From Stigmatella aurantiaca DW4/3-1 (GTDB lineage: Bacteria; Myxococcota; Myxococcia; Myxococcales; Myxococcaceae), in the NCBI RefSeq assembly GCF_000165485.1, contig NC_014623.1, forward strand, positions 1,135,501 through 1,199,500: DNA of 64,000 nucleotides, in the 5' to 3' direction. Made by a program: the position numbers and the translations under genes. This document shows, piece by piece, positions 52,257 through 61,045 of the stretch. Numbering within the stretch: the stretch's first letter is position 1; the number at the start of each line of letters is the position of its first letter. The notes under the pieces were generated by a model. The model saw nothing but the letters and a program-made list of their open reading frames with translations. It was not told where the DNA came from and ran no database searches.

Positions 52257-52892
52257 TCAGCAGCGCGTTCCCAGCGCGCGGCGCTCGGACTCTCCCAGGG
52301 GGTCGAGCAGGAAGAGGAGGACCGTCCGTGTAGGGCCAGGTGCGAGGCCCCCATCGCGGACCCGGCGATGGAGCTGGAAGCGGCCCTCGCCCAGCAGGGC
52401 GCCCACGATGGGCGTCCAGAGCAGGTCCTGGGCGGAGGGCTGCTTGTGGAAGGCCTCCACGCCGTACTCCCAGGCCGTGGAGGCCAGGGTGGTGGCCAGG
52501 AGGGAAGGCCCCGGGCCGTGACCACACTGACGGCTGCGCGCATAGACCTCGGCGCCAAAGAGGCCGTGGCCCACCGTGTTGATGAGCCAGGTGTCCCCAT
52601 CCCACTCCAGCGCGCGTTGGTGTGAGTCGAAGCTGGGAGGGCGCGAGTAACTGCGGCGCAGCTGGCGGAAGTTCTCCCGGAACCGGCTGGGGTCGAAGTC
52701 GCGGGGCCAGAGCAGCGAGAGCGAGGTGCGCATGGCGGCCATGAGGCCGGCGGAGTGGGCCACGGGCACGAGCCAGGTGCGAACGGGCGCATCCGGGACG
52801 GCCGCGGCGGCAGGAGCAGACGCGTCCCTGGTCGGGGGAGACGGTTCCAGGGAGGAGGACAGCGCCATCGCTAGGAGCAGACCAGACATCAT
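52257..52892 (-). CDS. DUF3943-like exported protein
   Basis: The protein has 211 residues from ATG 52892 (a second ATG follows directly). The N-terminus MMSGLLLAMALSSSLEPSP looks like a signal peptide. The core WLINTVGHGLFGAEVY, then STAWEYGVEAFHKQPSAQD resembles DUF3943 (cited in pieces), a family of envelope proteins of unknown role. No ribosome binding site is apparent. It ends 23 bases after the convergent GreB-like gene. Confidence 0.75.
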   Translation of the reverse strand: MMSGLLLAMALSSSLEPSPPTRDASAPAAAAVPDAPVRTWLVPVAHSAGLMAAMRTSLSLLWPRDFDPSRFRENFRQLRRSYSRPPSFDSHQRALEWDGDTWLINTVGHGLFGAEVYARSRQCGHGPGPSLLATTLASTAWEYGVEAFHKQPSAQDLLWTPIVGALLGEGRFQLHRRVRDGGLAPGPTRTVLLFLLDPLGESERRALGTRC

Positions 52893-53241
52893 GAGGAGAA
52901 TCCTATCGAGAAGCGCCCCTCGAGGGCCTCGCGGCGAGCGGTAAACGCCCTTGGCCCGAGAGTGTGGAGAAGTCCCTTTCCGCGAGGGGTGCCCTCCTGC
53001 GTCATGGGCCACGGCAGGTGTCGCTCACCACCCACTGGGGGTGGACCCATACCCAGAATTCCAGCCAGCAATGACATCCAAATTGAGAAGTCTCAGGCTG
53101 TTTTTTGTTAGCGATTCATGCTCCAGCGTCAACGCCAGGCCCGTTAAAGTGTTGCTCGCGCTGGAGAGGAATTGCCTCGGCCGAGGGGGATCCATGAACC
53201 AGCGCGTCCCGCTTCGATTGGACAGCAAGGAGAAGACAATC
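52893..53241. other. Divergent intergenic region, 349 bp
   Basis: No gene is supported. The middle (about 53060-53110) is noticeably AT-richer and carries TGAGA-AG-TCTCA (53084-53095) followed by a T-run. A perfect 12-bp palindrome CCTCGGCCGAGG lies at 53175-53186, 56 bases before the lipoprotein start. Both are candidate operators for the divergent DUF3943-like and lipoprotein genes. I could not identify a convincing -35/-10 pair. Confidence 0.6.
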
Positions 53242-53877
53242 ATGGGCCTGTGCTTTAACAAGAGCTGGAAGATTCTGGTTGGAACGTTTGGTTTGTCTCT
53301 GATGGCCTGCGGAGGAGCCGCCGGAGAGGCCTCGGAGACCTTGGGACAGGCTTCGCAAGGGATTGATGGGGCCGTCACCCTGACACTCCATGGGGGCGCG
53401 GAGCTGAACCTGGAGTGTGGCGTGAGCACGTGGTCGGATCCAGGCGCCACGGCCACCGATGGCTCCGGCGCGCCGCTGTCAGTCCAAACATATAATTCCG
53501 GCAGTGATGCATACGGGCCGGGACCTCAGGCAGGCTCCGAGGGGACATATTACGTGTCGTATCTGGCCCAGGACGCCAACTGGAACCTCGCGGAGGCGGT
53601 CAGGACCGTGATCGTTCGCGACACCCTGGCCCCCACGCTGGTGCTCGCGGGCGAGACGGACATCGTCCACACGTGTGGCAGCAACTGGGAGGAGCCGGGC
53701 TACAGCGCTGCGGATGCCTGCTACGGGAACCTGACGTTGTCCGTGGCGGTGACCGGGAGTGTGAACGGCTGGAGTGAAGGGACGTACACGGTGACGTACG
53801 CGGTGCAGGACAGCGCGGGCCACGCCGCATCGGCGTCGCGCACCGTGACCGTGGTCGATTGCCCCGTCTACGAGTAG
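53242..53877 (+). CDS. Surface lipoprotein with two Ig-like (DUF5011-type) domains
   Basis: The protein has 211 residues from ATG 53242 (AAGGAGA eight bases upstream); ATG 53194 in the same frame is less likely because it adds a charged stretch before the signal. The lipobox is LMACGG. Two beta-sandwich repeats (~residues 45-125 and ~127-210) have the DUF5011/HYR look: CGVSTWSDPGATATDGSG and CGSNWEEPGYSAADACYG. Such domains are spacers or adhesins on surface proteins. No catalytic part. Confidence 0.85.
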   Translation: MGLCFNKSWKILVGTFGLSLMACGGAAGEASETLGQASQGIDGAVTLTLHGGAELNLECGVSTWSDPGATATDGSGAPLSVQTYNSGSDAYGPGPQAGSEGTYYVSYLAQDANWNLAEAVRTVIVRDTLAPTLVLAGETDIVHTCGSNWEEPGYSAADACYGNLTLSVAVTGSVNGWSEGTYTVTYAVQDSAGHAASASRTVTVVDCPVYE

Positions 53878-54009
53878 CCGCCTTCCCCTCGGCTGGGTCT
53901 CCTCTGGGGCCAGAGCGCCTCCAGGTGGCCTGGGCCGGGGAGGGGGGCCGGATTGAATCTTCCGCGGGGAGCCCCGTCAGACAGGGCACTACGACGGAGG
54001 AACTCGAAC

Positions 54010-54360
54010 ATGGCTCTCAAATCCGGCATCGTTTTCTTGGCTCTTGGCACGTTGTTCCTCGGCTCCAGCGCGTTGGCCCAGGGGGGGTATGGGGGCCACG
54101 GAGGGCCCTCCCACCACCGCCCGCAGCCGCCGCGCCCCTCGAATCAGGAGGGCCGCTACGAACTTCAGACGGTGCAGGAGTGGTCGCCCGGGCGCTATGA
54201 GAAGGTGTGGGTGCCCGAGGAGTGCCGGTACCGCCCCCGCCGCGGCGTGCAGCAGTGCCAGGGGGGCTACTACGAGCAGCGGTGGGTGCCCGGCCGCTAC
54301 GAGACGGTGGAGAAGTGGGTGTGGGTGCCCGGCCGGTACCACCGCTACGGCCGGTCCTGA
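54010..54360 (+). CDS. Small secreted protein with WVPGRYE repeats
   Basis: The protein has 116 residues from ATG 54010 behind GGAGGAA, with a Sec signal cut near ALAQ. The mature part starts with a Gly/His/Pro-rich segment and then repeats a short aromatic motif: WSPGRYEKVWVPEE, RWVPGRYETVEKW, VWVPGRYHRYG. Similar W-x-PG-x-Y repeats occur in proteins of outer-membrane or spore surfaces. Two Cys (EECRY, QQCQG) could form a disulfide. Function unknown. Confidence 0.82.
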   Translation: MALKSGIVFLALGTLFLGSSALAQGGYGGHGGPSHHRPQPPRPSNQEGRYELQTVQEWSPGRYEKVWVPEECRYRPRRGVQQCQGGYYEQRWVPGRYETVEKWVWVPGRYHRYGRS

Positions 54361-54432
54361 GGTTTCCCCCCTCTTGTCGGTGCCAGCCCCGAGGGTGCCT
54401 TTTGCGTGACGCCCTGCTAGGGAGGTCGCGAT

Positions 54433-55158
54433 ATGGCGACCGCGTTCGTGACAGGGGCTGGCATCCGGGTGGGCAAGGCGGTGGCGCGGGCCCTGAGCCA
54501 GGCGGGCTATGAGCTGGCGCTCCACGCCCATCGGTCCCTCAAGGAGTTGGAGGTTCTCGCGGAAGAGCTGCGTGCCCTGGGGGGCCGCGTCACCCTCTAT
54601 TCGGCGGATCTCTCGAACCCACGGGAGGTGGATGCGCTGGGCGAGCGTGTGCGCGCCGCCCACCCCGTGCTGGATGTCGTCGTCCACAACGCGGGCCTGT
54701 ACGAGCGAGTTCCCTTCGAGGCCATCACCCGGGAACAGTACCGGACGATGCTGGGGGTGAACTTGGACGCGCCTTTCTTTCTCACCCAGGCGCTGCTGCC
54801 CGCCTTGCGCTCGGCCCCCTCTCCGCTGGTGGTGAACATCACCGACATTGGCGGCGAGCGCGCGGTGAGCCACTTCGCGCACTACTCGGTGAGCAAGGCG
54901 GCGCTCATCATGTTCACCCGGGCACTGGCGGTGGAGTTGGCCCCTCAGGTGCGTGTCAACGCGATCTCCCCCGGGACCGTGGCCTTCCCCGAGTCCTTCA
55001 ATGCGGAGGAGCGGGAGGCCGTGCTTCAGCGCATTCCCATGCAGCGCGAGGGCGGGGTGGAGGACATCGCGCGGACCGTGGTCTTCCTCGCACGCGAGGC
55101 CCCCTACATCACTGGGCAGGTGTTCGCCGTGGATGGCGGCAGGAGCGCGGCGTTGTGA
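54433..55158 (+). CDS. Pteridine-reductase-type short-chain dehydrogenase
   Basis: The protein has 241 residues from ATG 54433 behind GGGAGG. The cofactor motif reads TGAGIRVGKA, with Arg where classic SDRs have Gly (TGxxxRxG), followed by HAHRS; both are marks of the pteridine reductase PTR1/FolM group. The active site has Asp in NITDIGG instead of Ser, with Tyr 13 residues later in HYSVSK, exactly the PTR1 spacing. It probably reduces a pterin or a similar compound with NADPH. The stop overlaps the next SDR gene. Confidence 0.83.
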   Translation: MATAFVTGAGIRVGKAVARALSQAGYELALHAHRSLKELEVLAEELRALGGRVTLYSADLSNPREVDALGERVRAAHPVLDVVVHNAGLYERVPFEAITREQYRTMLGVNLDAPFFLTQALLPALRSAPSPLVVNITDIGGERAVSHFAHYSVSKAALIMFTRALAVELAPQVRVNAISPGTVAFPESFNAEEREAVLQRIPMQREGGVEDIARTVVFLAREAPYITGQVFAVDGGRSAAL

Positions 55159-55952
55159 GCGCCGGGCCTTCTGGGGGCAAGACGGGGACGCGCAAGGTTC
55201 TCATCACCGGTGGAGGCTCGGGCATCGGTCTCGCCGTGGCGGAGGCCCTGGTGCGCGCGGGCGGGCGGGTCGCGGTGACAGGCCGTCGGCCCGGGCCGCT
55301 GGAGCAAGTGGCCGCGTCCTTCCCGGGCCAGGCCTTCGCGCTGCCGTGCGATGTGGCCTCCGCGTCCGCGCGCGAGGGGCTGTTGGCCCGGGCTCGGGAC
55401 GTGCTGGGCGGGCTGGACGGCTTCGTCCATTGCGCGGGGTGGGTGAGGCACCAACCGTTCGGCCACATCGACGAGGACGCCCTTCGTGGCCAGCTCGAGG
55501 TCAACCTCGTGGCGCCCCTGCGGCTGGGAGAACAGGCCCTGGACGTGTTGGAGCCAGGGGGCGGAATGGTCTTCCTCTCCTCGACGCTCGCACACCGGCC
55601 GTTGCCCACGAGCGCGGTCTACAGCGCGGCGAAGGCGGGGCTGCTCCAGGTGGTGAAGGCCTTGGCCCTCACGGGGGCTGCCCGGGGAATTCGCGCCAAT
55701 ACGGTCTCTCCCGGAGTGGTGGACACGGCGATGACCCGTGAGCTGCGCCTGAGGCCTGGCGAGGAGCCTCCTCCGCCGCCAGAACACGCGGCCCGGCTAC
55801 AGGAGCAACTGGAGTTCCTGGGTTCGCTCCACCCGCTGGGCCGTCTGGGACAGCCGGGTGAGCTGGCGGAAGCCGTGGTGCACCTGCTGGGAGCGTCCTG
55901 GACGACGGGGGCCGAGGTGGTCGTGGATGGGGGAATCCTTCTCCGGGAATGA
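55155..55952 (+). CDS. Short-chain dehydrogenase/reductase (classical)
   Basis: The protein has 265 residues from GTG 55155, overlapping the stop of the upstream SDR by four bases. It has the classical cofactor motif TGGGSGIGLA, the NAG-like CAGWV and the triad Ser (FLSST), Tyr and Lys (VYSAAKAG). A Pro-rich insertion ([13 protein letters not shown]) lies in the substrate-binding loop, where SDRs vary most. The C-terminal motif TGAEVVVDGG is typical. Substrate unknown. It is translationally coupled to the pteridine-reductase-type SDR. Confidence 0.88.
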   Translation: MSAGPSGGKTGTRKVLITGGGSGIGLAVAEALVRAGGRVAVTGRRPGPLEQVAASFPGQAFALPCDVASASAREGLLARARDVLGGLDGFVHCAGWVRHQPFGHIDEDALRGQLEVNLVAPLRLGEQALDVLEPGGGMVFLSSTLAHRPLPTSAVYSAAKAGLLQVVKALALTGAARGIRANTVSPGVVDTAMTRELRLRPGEEPPPPPEHAARLQEQLEFLGSLHPLGRLGQPGELAEAVVHLLGASWTTGAEVVVDGGILLRE

Positions 55953-55990
55953 AATGATAAGAGGAGGGCTCGCCTGGGAAAGAGGCTGGG

Positions 55991-56743
55991 ATGAAACTGG
56001 ACACGCGTTTTCGGCTCTTCGTGGTGCTGGCGGGGGTGTTCATCACCTCGCTGATCGTCGGCGACATCATCGGAGTGAAGCTCTTCGAGGTGAAGCTGGG
56101 GCCGATCCTGGCGGTGATGTCGGCCGGCATGCTGCCGTTTCCCGTGACGTTCCTGCTCACCGACATCCTCAACGAGTTCTACGGCAAGAAGGCGGCCCGC
56201 TTCGTCACCTGGGTGGGCTTCGGCATGGCCCTGTTCGCCTTCGCCGTTATCAACATCGCCCAGGGCGTCGATTGGGCCCCCCTCACCCGCGCTCCGGACT
56301 ACACGGGGACCTCCGAGAACTCATTCAACAACGTCTTCGGCGGCTCGCAGCGCATCCTCATCGCGTCGATGATCGCCTATCTGATCGGCCAGTTCAGCGA
56401 CATCGCCATCTTCAACCTGCTCAAGCGCAAGTCGAACAACCGGTTCTTGTGGCTGCGGGCCACGGGCTCCACCCTGGTTTCGCAGTTCATCGACACGGTG
56501 GTGGTGCAGATCATCGCCTGGGTGGGGGTGCTCTCCACCGACGTCATCATCCGCATCGTGTTCACCTCTTATGTGGTGAAGCTGCTGGTGGCCGTGGGCC
56601 TGACGCCCCTCATCTACGCGGGCCATGCCGTGGTGGAGCGCTGGCTGGGCATCCACCCGGTACGGCTCGGCCCTGACGGTGAACCGGTCCCTGAGCCTGG
56701 AGACGGTGTCCTGCGGCCCGAGGCGCCGGGCCGGGCCGCCTGA
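55991..56743 (+). CDS. Queuosine precursor transporter (YhhQ/VUT family)
   Basis: This 250-residue inner-membrane protein has about six helices and the family signatures VGDIIGVKLFE near residue 24, PFPVTFLLTDILNEFYGKK near residue 51 and SQFIDTVVVQII near residue 167. YhhQ-type proteins import preQ0 or preQ1 for queuosine biosynthesis. A QueD homologue converges on it four bases away, which suggests both salvage and synthesis of the tRNA modification. The last ~25 residues form a soluble tail. Confidence 0.88.
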   Translation: MKLDTRFRLFVVLAGVFITSLIVGDIIGVKLFEVKLGPILAVMSAGMLPFPVTFLLTDILNEFYGKKAARFVTWVGFGMALFAFAVINIAQGVDWAPLTRAPDYTGTSENSFNNVFGGSQRILIASMIAYLIGQFSDIAIFNLLKRKSNNRFLWLRATGSTLVSQFIDTVVVQIIAWVGVLSTDVIIRIVFTSYVVKLLVAVGLTPLIYAGHAVVERWLGIHPVRLGPDGEPVPEPGDGVLRPEAPGRAA

Positions 56744-56746
56744 CCG

Positions 56747-57136
56747 CTACGAGTCCTCGCCCTGGTAGACGCAGCCGCTGGTGCATGTCTCTCGCACCAC
56801 GATCCGGCTCAGCTGGGGCAGTCCCGGGCGCAGCCGCTGCCAGATCCACCGCGCCAGATTCTCGCTGGTGGGGTTCTTCAGCCCCTCGATCTCATTGAGA
56901 TAGTTGTGGTCGAGTTGCGCGTGCAGGGGGGTGAAGGCCTCCTTGAGGTCGGCGAAGTCCATGATCCAGCCGGACGGCTCACTCACGGGGCCCCGGACGT
57001 GAACCTCCACGCGGAAGCTGTGCCCGTGCAGCCGGAAGCACTTGTGGCCGGGGGGAACGTTCGGAAGCCGGTGGGCTGCCTCGAAAGTGAACTCCTTGAA
57101 AATCTCCAAGAACACTCCTGGTGAACCAAGCGCCAT
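56747..57136 (-). CDS. queD: 6-carboxy-tetrahydropterin synthase (QueD/PTPS family)
   Basis: The protein has 129 residues from ATG 57136, with AGAGGGGG six bases upstream. Zinc ligands are visible in FEAAHRL and RLHGHSF, and the catalytic Cys precedes them in HKCFRLHGH. The conserved DHNYLNE and [10 protein letters not shown] near the C-terminus fit QueD, which makes the queuosine precursor from dihydroneopterin triphosphate. It lies beside the queuosine-precursor transporter gene and two SDR genes, the first of pteridine-reductase type, a coherent pterin neighbourhood. Confidence 0.9.
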   Translation of the reverse strand: MALGSPGVFLEIFKEFTFEAAHRLPNVPPGHKCFRLHGHSFRVEVHVRGPVSEPSGWIMDFADLKEAFTPLHAQLDHNYLNEIEGLKNPTSENLARWIWQRLRPGLPQLSRIVVRETCTSGCVYQGEDS

Positions 57137-57240
57137 GCGCGTTCCCCCTCTCTTACACCAACCCACGCAAGACGCATCCCGCCTGGGTGCTTGGAGTCCT
57201 CTCCGCCAGGCCTCCCGTAACCTCCCCGAATCGCGATGAG

Positions 57241-57350
57241 CCGCCGCCCTCCCCAGCAGCCTGGCGGGCGGCGGGGACAGGAACGAGAGGAATGAAGGCT
57301 CCTTGGGCCTTGTCCGCGCCCAACCCCGCGGTGCCCCCATCGCCGCGGAC
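57241..57350. promoter_or_regulatory. Two inverted repeats between queD and the beta-helix gene
   Basis: CCGCCGCCC (57241-57249) pairs with GGGCGGCGG (57266-57274), and GTCCGCG (57312-57318) pairs with CGCGGAC (57344-57350). The second ends six bases before the AAGGAG ribosome binding site of the beta-helix lipoprotein gene and could fold in its leader. GC-rich repeats are partly expected here from composition. Confidence 0.3.
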
Positions 57351-57367
57351 CCACACAAGGAGTCTGG

Positions 57368-59026
57368 ATGCGTTTCAGAGCGGCCCTCGTGGCCTTCGGC
57401 AGTGCTGTCACCTGTGCGTGGCTCGCCTCCTGTGGCAAGGCGGAGATGACCCAGCAAGAGCACGGCTCCCGTCCCGATGGGACGGGGACGACGGTGCAGG
57501 TCCCTGCGCCGGGAGCAGGTGGAACGTCCCCGCTGCCCGTGGACCCCCCCCCCCTTCCCGCCCCGTCCCCTCCGGCCGAGGAGCCTGCGCCTGGACCTGT
57601 CCCAGAGGTGCCAGCCCCTCCTCCCGAGGCCGAGGAGCCCCCGCCGCCGCCGGAGTTCTCCCGCATTCTCTGGGTCTCCCCTCAAGGGGCTGACTCCGCC
57701 GAAGGTTCGCAAGCGAAGCCCTTCCGCACCGTGGCCAAGGCGCTCTCCCTGGTGCGGCCCGGTGAGGCGGTCTTTCTCGGGACGGGCACGTACTCGGAGC
57801 GGTTGAAGCTGGAGGAGCGGGGCGGGAGCGCGGACCAGGTCCTCACGGTGAAGGCCGCGCCCGGTGCCACGCCCCTCTTCAAGGGCGGCTCGGGAAGCAG
57901 CACCCCGATGATCGACGTGCGCGGCGCGTATTGGCGCATCCAGGGGCTCACCGTGGACATGGCCGGTGACAAGGCGTTCGCGGTGTTCTGGCGCGGCAAG
58001 GGGGCCCACCACGGCGTTCTTCGCGGCAGCACCTTGAAGAACGGGACTGAAGGCGCGGGCGTCAGCATCGCCGAGTCCGCCAGCGACGTCCTCATCGAGG
58101 GCAACGAGATCCACCACTTCCAGAAGAGTGGGGAGGACAGCCACGGCGTCGTGGTCCAGACGACCGCGCGCAACGTGGTGGTTCGCGGCAACGACATCCA
58201 CCACAACTCGGGCGATGGGGTGCAGTGTCTCGGCCCGGAGGGCGGCGCGACCATCGCGGGCACCCCCTTCGACAACCTGCTCGTGGAGGACAACGAACTG
58301 CACGAGAACCGGGAAAATGGCGTGGACATCAAGACGTGCACCCACGTCACCCTGCGCCACAACACCCTCTGGGGCCATCGCCGCACCTCCACCTCGGCGG
58401 GGGAAGGGATGGTCATCCACCTGTCCGCGAGCGACGTCGCCGTGGAGGACAATGTGCTGCGCGCCAATGGGCGAGGCATCGTCGTGGGGGGCGTCCGGGT
58501 GGGGGCTCCCCCCACCCGCATCATCGTGCGCCGCAACCTGGTGCTCGATGGGGACAGCTCCGATGGCAACGATGGGCTTGGCATCCGGGTGGACACGTCC
58601 ACGGACGTGAAGGTGCAGCACAACACCGTGTGGAACATGCCAGGCCCCTGCCTGGTGTTTGGCCACGGCACCTCGGGCCCCTCGAAGACGTTGGATCTGC
58701 GCAACAATGTCCTGGCCGGTTGTGGCATCACCTTGCGCGCCGGAGACGATCGCAGCGGGGTGGTCATGGACAGCAACCTCTACTTCCGATCCGGGGGCAA
58801 GGCCGTCTTCCGCCGCGAGTCCGAAGACCTGGATCTGGGGGAGTGGCAAGATGCGTCGGGGCTGGATGCTCACTCGGTAGAGCAGGCGCCGGCCTTCACG
58901 GACGTGGATTCCGAGGACTTCACGCCGGGCCCGGACTCCCCCGCACGGGACACCGGGGTGACACTGGGGTTGCCTTTTTGTGGACAGGCGCCGGATCGGG
59001 GAGCACGCGAGGCGGACTGCCCCTGA
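57368..59026 (+). CDS. Right-handed beta-helix lipoprotein (pectate-lyase-like)
   Basis: The protein has 552 residues from ATG 57368 behind AAGGAG, with lipobox LASC. A Pro-rich stalk covers ~residues 40-97. From ~100 a DUF1565-like start ([20 protein letters not shown]) leads into parallel beta-helix repeats with N-x-ctl/ladder patterns ([50 protein letters not shown]). Such folds bind or cleave polysaccharides. No lyase catalytic Arg/Lys set was identified with confidence, so a binding role is possible. Confidence 0.86.
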   Translation: MRFRAALVAFGSAVTCAWLASCGKAEMTQQEHGSRPDGTGTTVQVPAPGAGGTSPLPVDPPPLPAPSPPAEEPAPGPVPEVPAPPPEAEEPPPPPEFSRILWVSPQGADSAEGSQAKPFRTVAKALSLVRPGEAVFLGTGTYSERLKLEERGGSADQVLTVKAAPGATPLFKGGSGSSTPMIDVRGAYWRIQGLTVDMAGDKAFAVFWRGKGAHHGVLRGSTLKNGTEGAGVSIAESASDVLIEGNEIHHFQKSGEDSHGVVVQTTARNVVVRGNDIHHNSGDGVQCLGPEGGATIAGTPFDNLLVEDNELHENRENGVDIKTCTHVTLRHNTLWGHRRTSTSAGEGMVIHLSASDVAVEDNVLRANGRGIVVGGVRVGAPPTRIIVRRNLVLDGDSSDGNDGLGIRVDTSTDVKVQHNTVWNMPGPCLVFGHGTSGPSKTLDLRNNVLAGCGITLRAGDDRSGVVMDSNLYFRSGGKAVFRRESEDLDLGEWQDASGLDAHSVEQAPAFTDVDSEDFTPGPDSPARDTGVTLGLPFCGQAPDRGAREADCP

Positions 59027-59080
59027 GGGCCGGGGGCGTATAGACTGCTGAGGCCGTCTCCTCCCGGAGTCCACTGCCTC

Positions 59081-61045
59081 GTGTCGTCTCCTGAGATTTC
59101 CCTCGGCGTTGCCCTCGTTCCTTCGGACTCACCCGCCCGGGAGCCGCTCATGCGGGCCACGGAGCGGGCGGGCCTGCGCGTGGTGGAGGGCCCCGCCGAG
59201 GCCGTCATCATCCTGGTGGATCTCACCGCCGCCGGCAGCGGCCCCGCGCTCGCCTTGTTGCTGTCAGGCAACGGGGCCGCGCACGCGCTGCTGCTGGCGC
59301 TGGTGGATCCGGGGGAGGACGCCTTCGCCTCGCTGGAGCCGTTGCGCCCAGCCGATGTGATTACCAGCGCCGTGCCGCACGAGCTGGCCTACCGGCTCCA
59401 ACGCCTGGCCGAGCGCTACCGCGAGCGGGAGGAGCAGGCCCAGCTCCAGAAGGACCTCTCGCTGCTGCTGGAGTTCACCGCGGACTATGCCGAGAGCCTC
59501 GATGTCGGGGTGCTCCTGCACGACGTGACGCGCCGGTTGGCCCTCCGGCTCGACATCTCCCGGGCCTCGCTGGTGATGCTGGACCGGGACGAGGGCGTCA
59601 TCGTCGCCTCCAGCGATGATCCAGCCCTCAAGAACCGGCGCATCGAGCTGGCGCGCTACCCGGAGATCCGCGAGGTGGTGCGCACGGGCCGTCCCGTGAT
59701 GGTGGAGAATGCTCCCAACCACCCGCTGCTGGAGGGCGTGCAGCGCGCCGTGGCCGCCCAGGGCATCCACGCGATCGCCGCGCTGCCGCTGCCCATCCGG
59801 GGCGAGGTGCGCGGCGTACTGCTGGTGCGGGCCGCGGGCCAGCGCCGCACCTTCTCCGCCCGGGAGATCGACTTCCTGACGACCGTGGCGCACGCCACCG
59901 CCATCGCGCTGCGCAACGCCACCGTGCTCCAGAACATGCGCGGGCAGACGGAGCGCGAGAAGTCGGCCCGCATCGCCGCCGAGGAGCAGGCGGCCGCGCT
60001 GCGCACCTACCACCTGTTCTTCGCCAACGTGAGCGAGGGGGTGGCCATCCTGGATGACAAGGCGTGCGTGCTCAGCCTCAACCCGGCGGGCGCCATGCTG
60101 CTGGACACCTCGCCCAATGAGGCCCGTGGGCGCCACCTGCACCAGCTCACCCATCCGGTGGATGACGGGGTGTTGATGGAGATGGTGTCCTGCGCGGGGC
60201 GCGGGGAGACGCGCGCGGGGGTGGATGTCGGGGTGTGCACCCAGGCTGGACGGCAGCTGACGCTCTCCCTGTCCGCCGCGCCCCTGCGCGACAGCGGGGC
60301 CGCCACCATCCTCTCCTTCCGGGACGTGACGCACGCGCGCCGCCTGGCCGACGAGCTGCGCCACACCAAGGACTTCCTCGAGCGGCTCATCGACTCGTCG
60401 GTGGACGCCATCATCGCCGCCGACATGCAGGGCCGCATCATCCTCTTCAACAAGGGGGCAGAGGCCATCCTGGATTACACCGCCCAGGAGGTGCTGGGGG
60501 CGATGACCATCCGCCAGCTCTACCCCGCGGGGGTCGCCGAGCGCATCATGGCCCAGCTGCGCAGCCCGGACTTCGGGGGCCGCGGACGGCTGTCCATGTG
60601 CCGGCAGGACGTGGTCAACCGGGCCCGGGAGCTCGTCCCGGTGAACATGACGGCCTCCATCCTCTACGAGGGGGGGCGCGAGGTGGCCAGTGTGGGCATC
60701 TTCACGGACCTGCGCGACCGCATGCAGTTGGAGCGCAAGCTGTCGGACGTGGAGACGCGGCTGGAGGAGAGCGAGAAGAGCGCGGTCATCGTCGCGCTGG
60801 CGGGCACCGCCGCCCACGAGCTCAACCAGCCGCTCACCTCGGTGATGGGCTACGCGGAGCTGCTCAAGCGCAAGCTCAAGCCAGAGGACTTCGCTTACAA
60901 ACCCGTGGACATCATCTACCGCGAGGCCGAGCGCATGGCGGAGATCGTCCGGAAGATCGGGAAAATCACCCGCTACGAGACCAAGACCTATATGGGCACG
61001 CAGCGCATCCTCGACCTCGACAAGGCGTCCTCTCATGAAGAGTGA
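59081..61045 (+). CDS. GAF/PAS sensor histidine kinase lacking the ATPase domain
   Basis: The protein has 654 residues from GTG 59081. The N-terminal ~105 residues may be a degenerate receiver. A GAF domain (~140-290), two PAS domains (~305-425 and ~430-560) and a HisKA dimerisation helix pair follow; the phosphoacceptor His lies in [17 protein letters not shown]. The chain ends ~60 residues later, so the HATPase domain is missing, and the DNA shows no frameshifted remnant. It overlaps the following full-length kinase gene by 11 bases. It may be phosphorylated in trans by that partner. Confidence 0.87.
   Translation: MSSPEISLGVALVPSDSPAREPLMRATERAGLRVVEGPAEAVIILVDLTAAGSGPALALLLSGNGAAHALLLALVDPGEDAFASLEPLRPADVITSAVPHELAYRLQRLAERYREREEQAQLQKDLSLLLEFTADYAESLDVGVLLHDVTRRLALRLDISRASLVMLDRDEGVIVASSDDPALKNRRIELARYPEIREVVRTGRPVMVENAPNHPLLEGVQRAVAAQGIHAIAALPLPIRGEVRGVLLVRAAGQRRTFSAREIDFLTTVAHATAIALRNATVLQNMRGQTEREKSARIAAEEQAAALRTYHLFFANVSEGVAILDDKACVLSLNPAGAMLLDTSPNEARGRHLHQLTHPVDDGVLMEMVSCAGRGETRAGVDVGVCTQAGRQLTLSLSAAPLRDSGAATILSFRDVTHARRLADELRHTKDFLERLIDSSVDAIIAADMQGRIILFNKGAEAILDYTAQEVLGAMTIRQLYPAGVAERIMAQLRSPDFGGRGRLSMCRQDVVNRARELVPVNMTASILYEGGREVASVGIFTDLRDRMQLERKLSDVETRLEESEKSAVIVALAGTAAHELNQPLTSVMGYAELLKRKLKPEDFAYKPVDIIYREAERMAEIVRKIGKITRYETKTYMGTQRILDLDKASSHEE

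Noticed and set aside
57241-57274. Riboswitch (preQ1-type) near queD and the transporter
   Set aside because: The hairpin is on the wrong side for both genes and no preQ1 aptamer features (short A-rich tail and pseudoknot) were seen.
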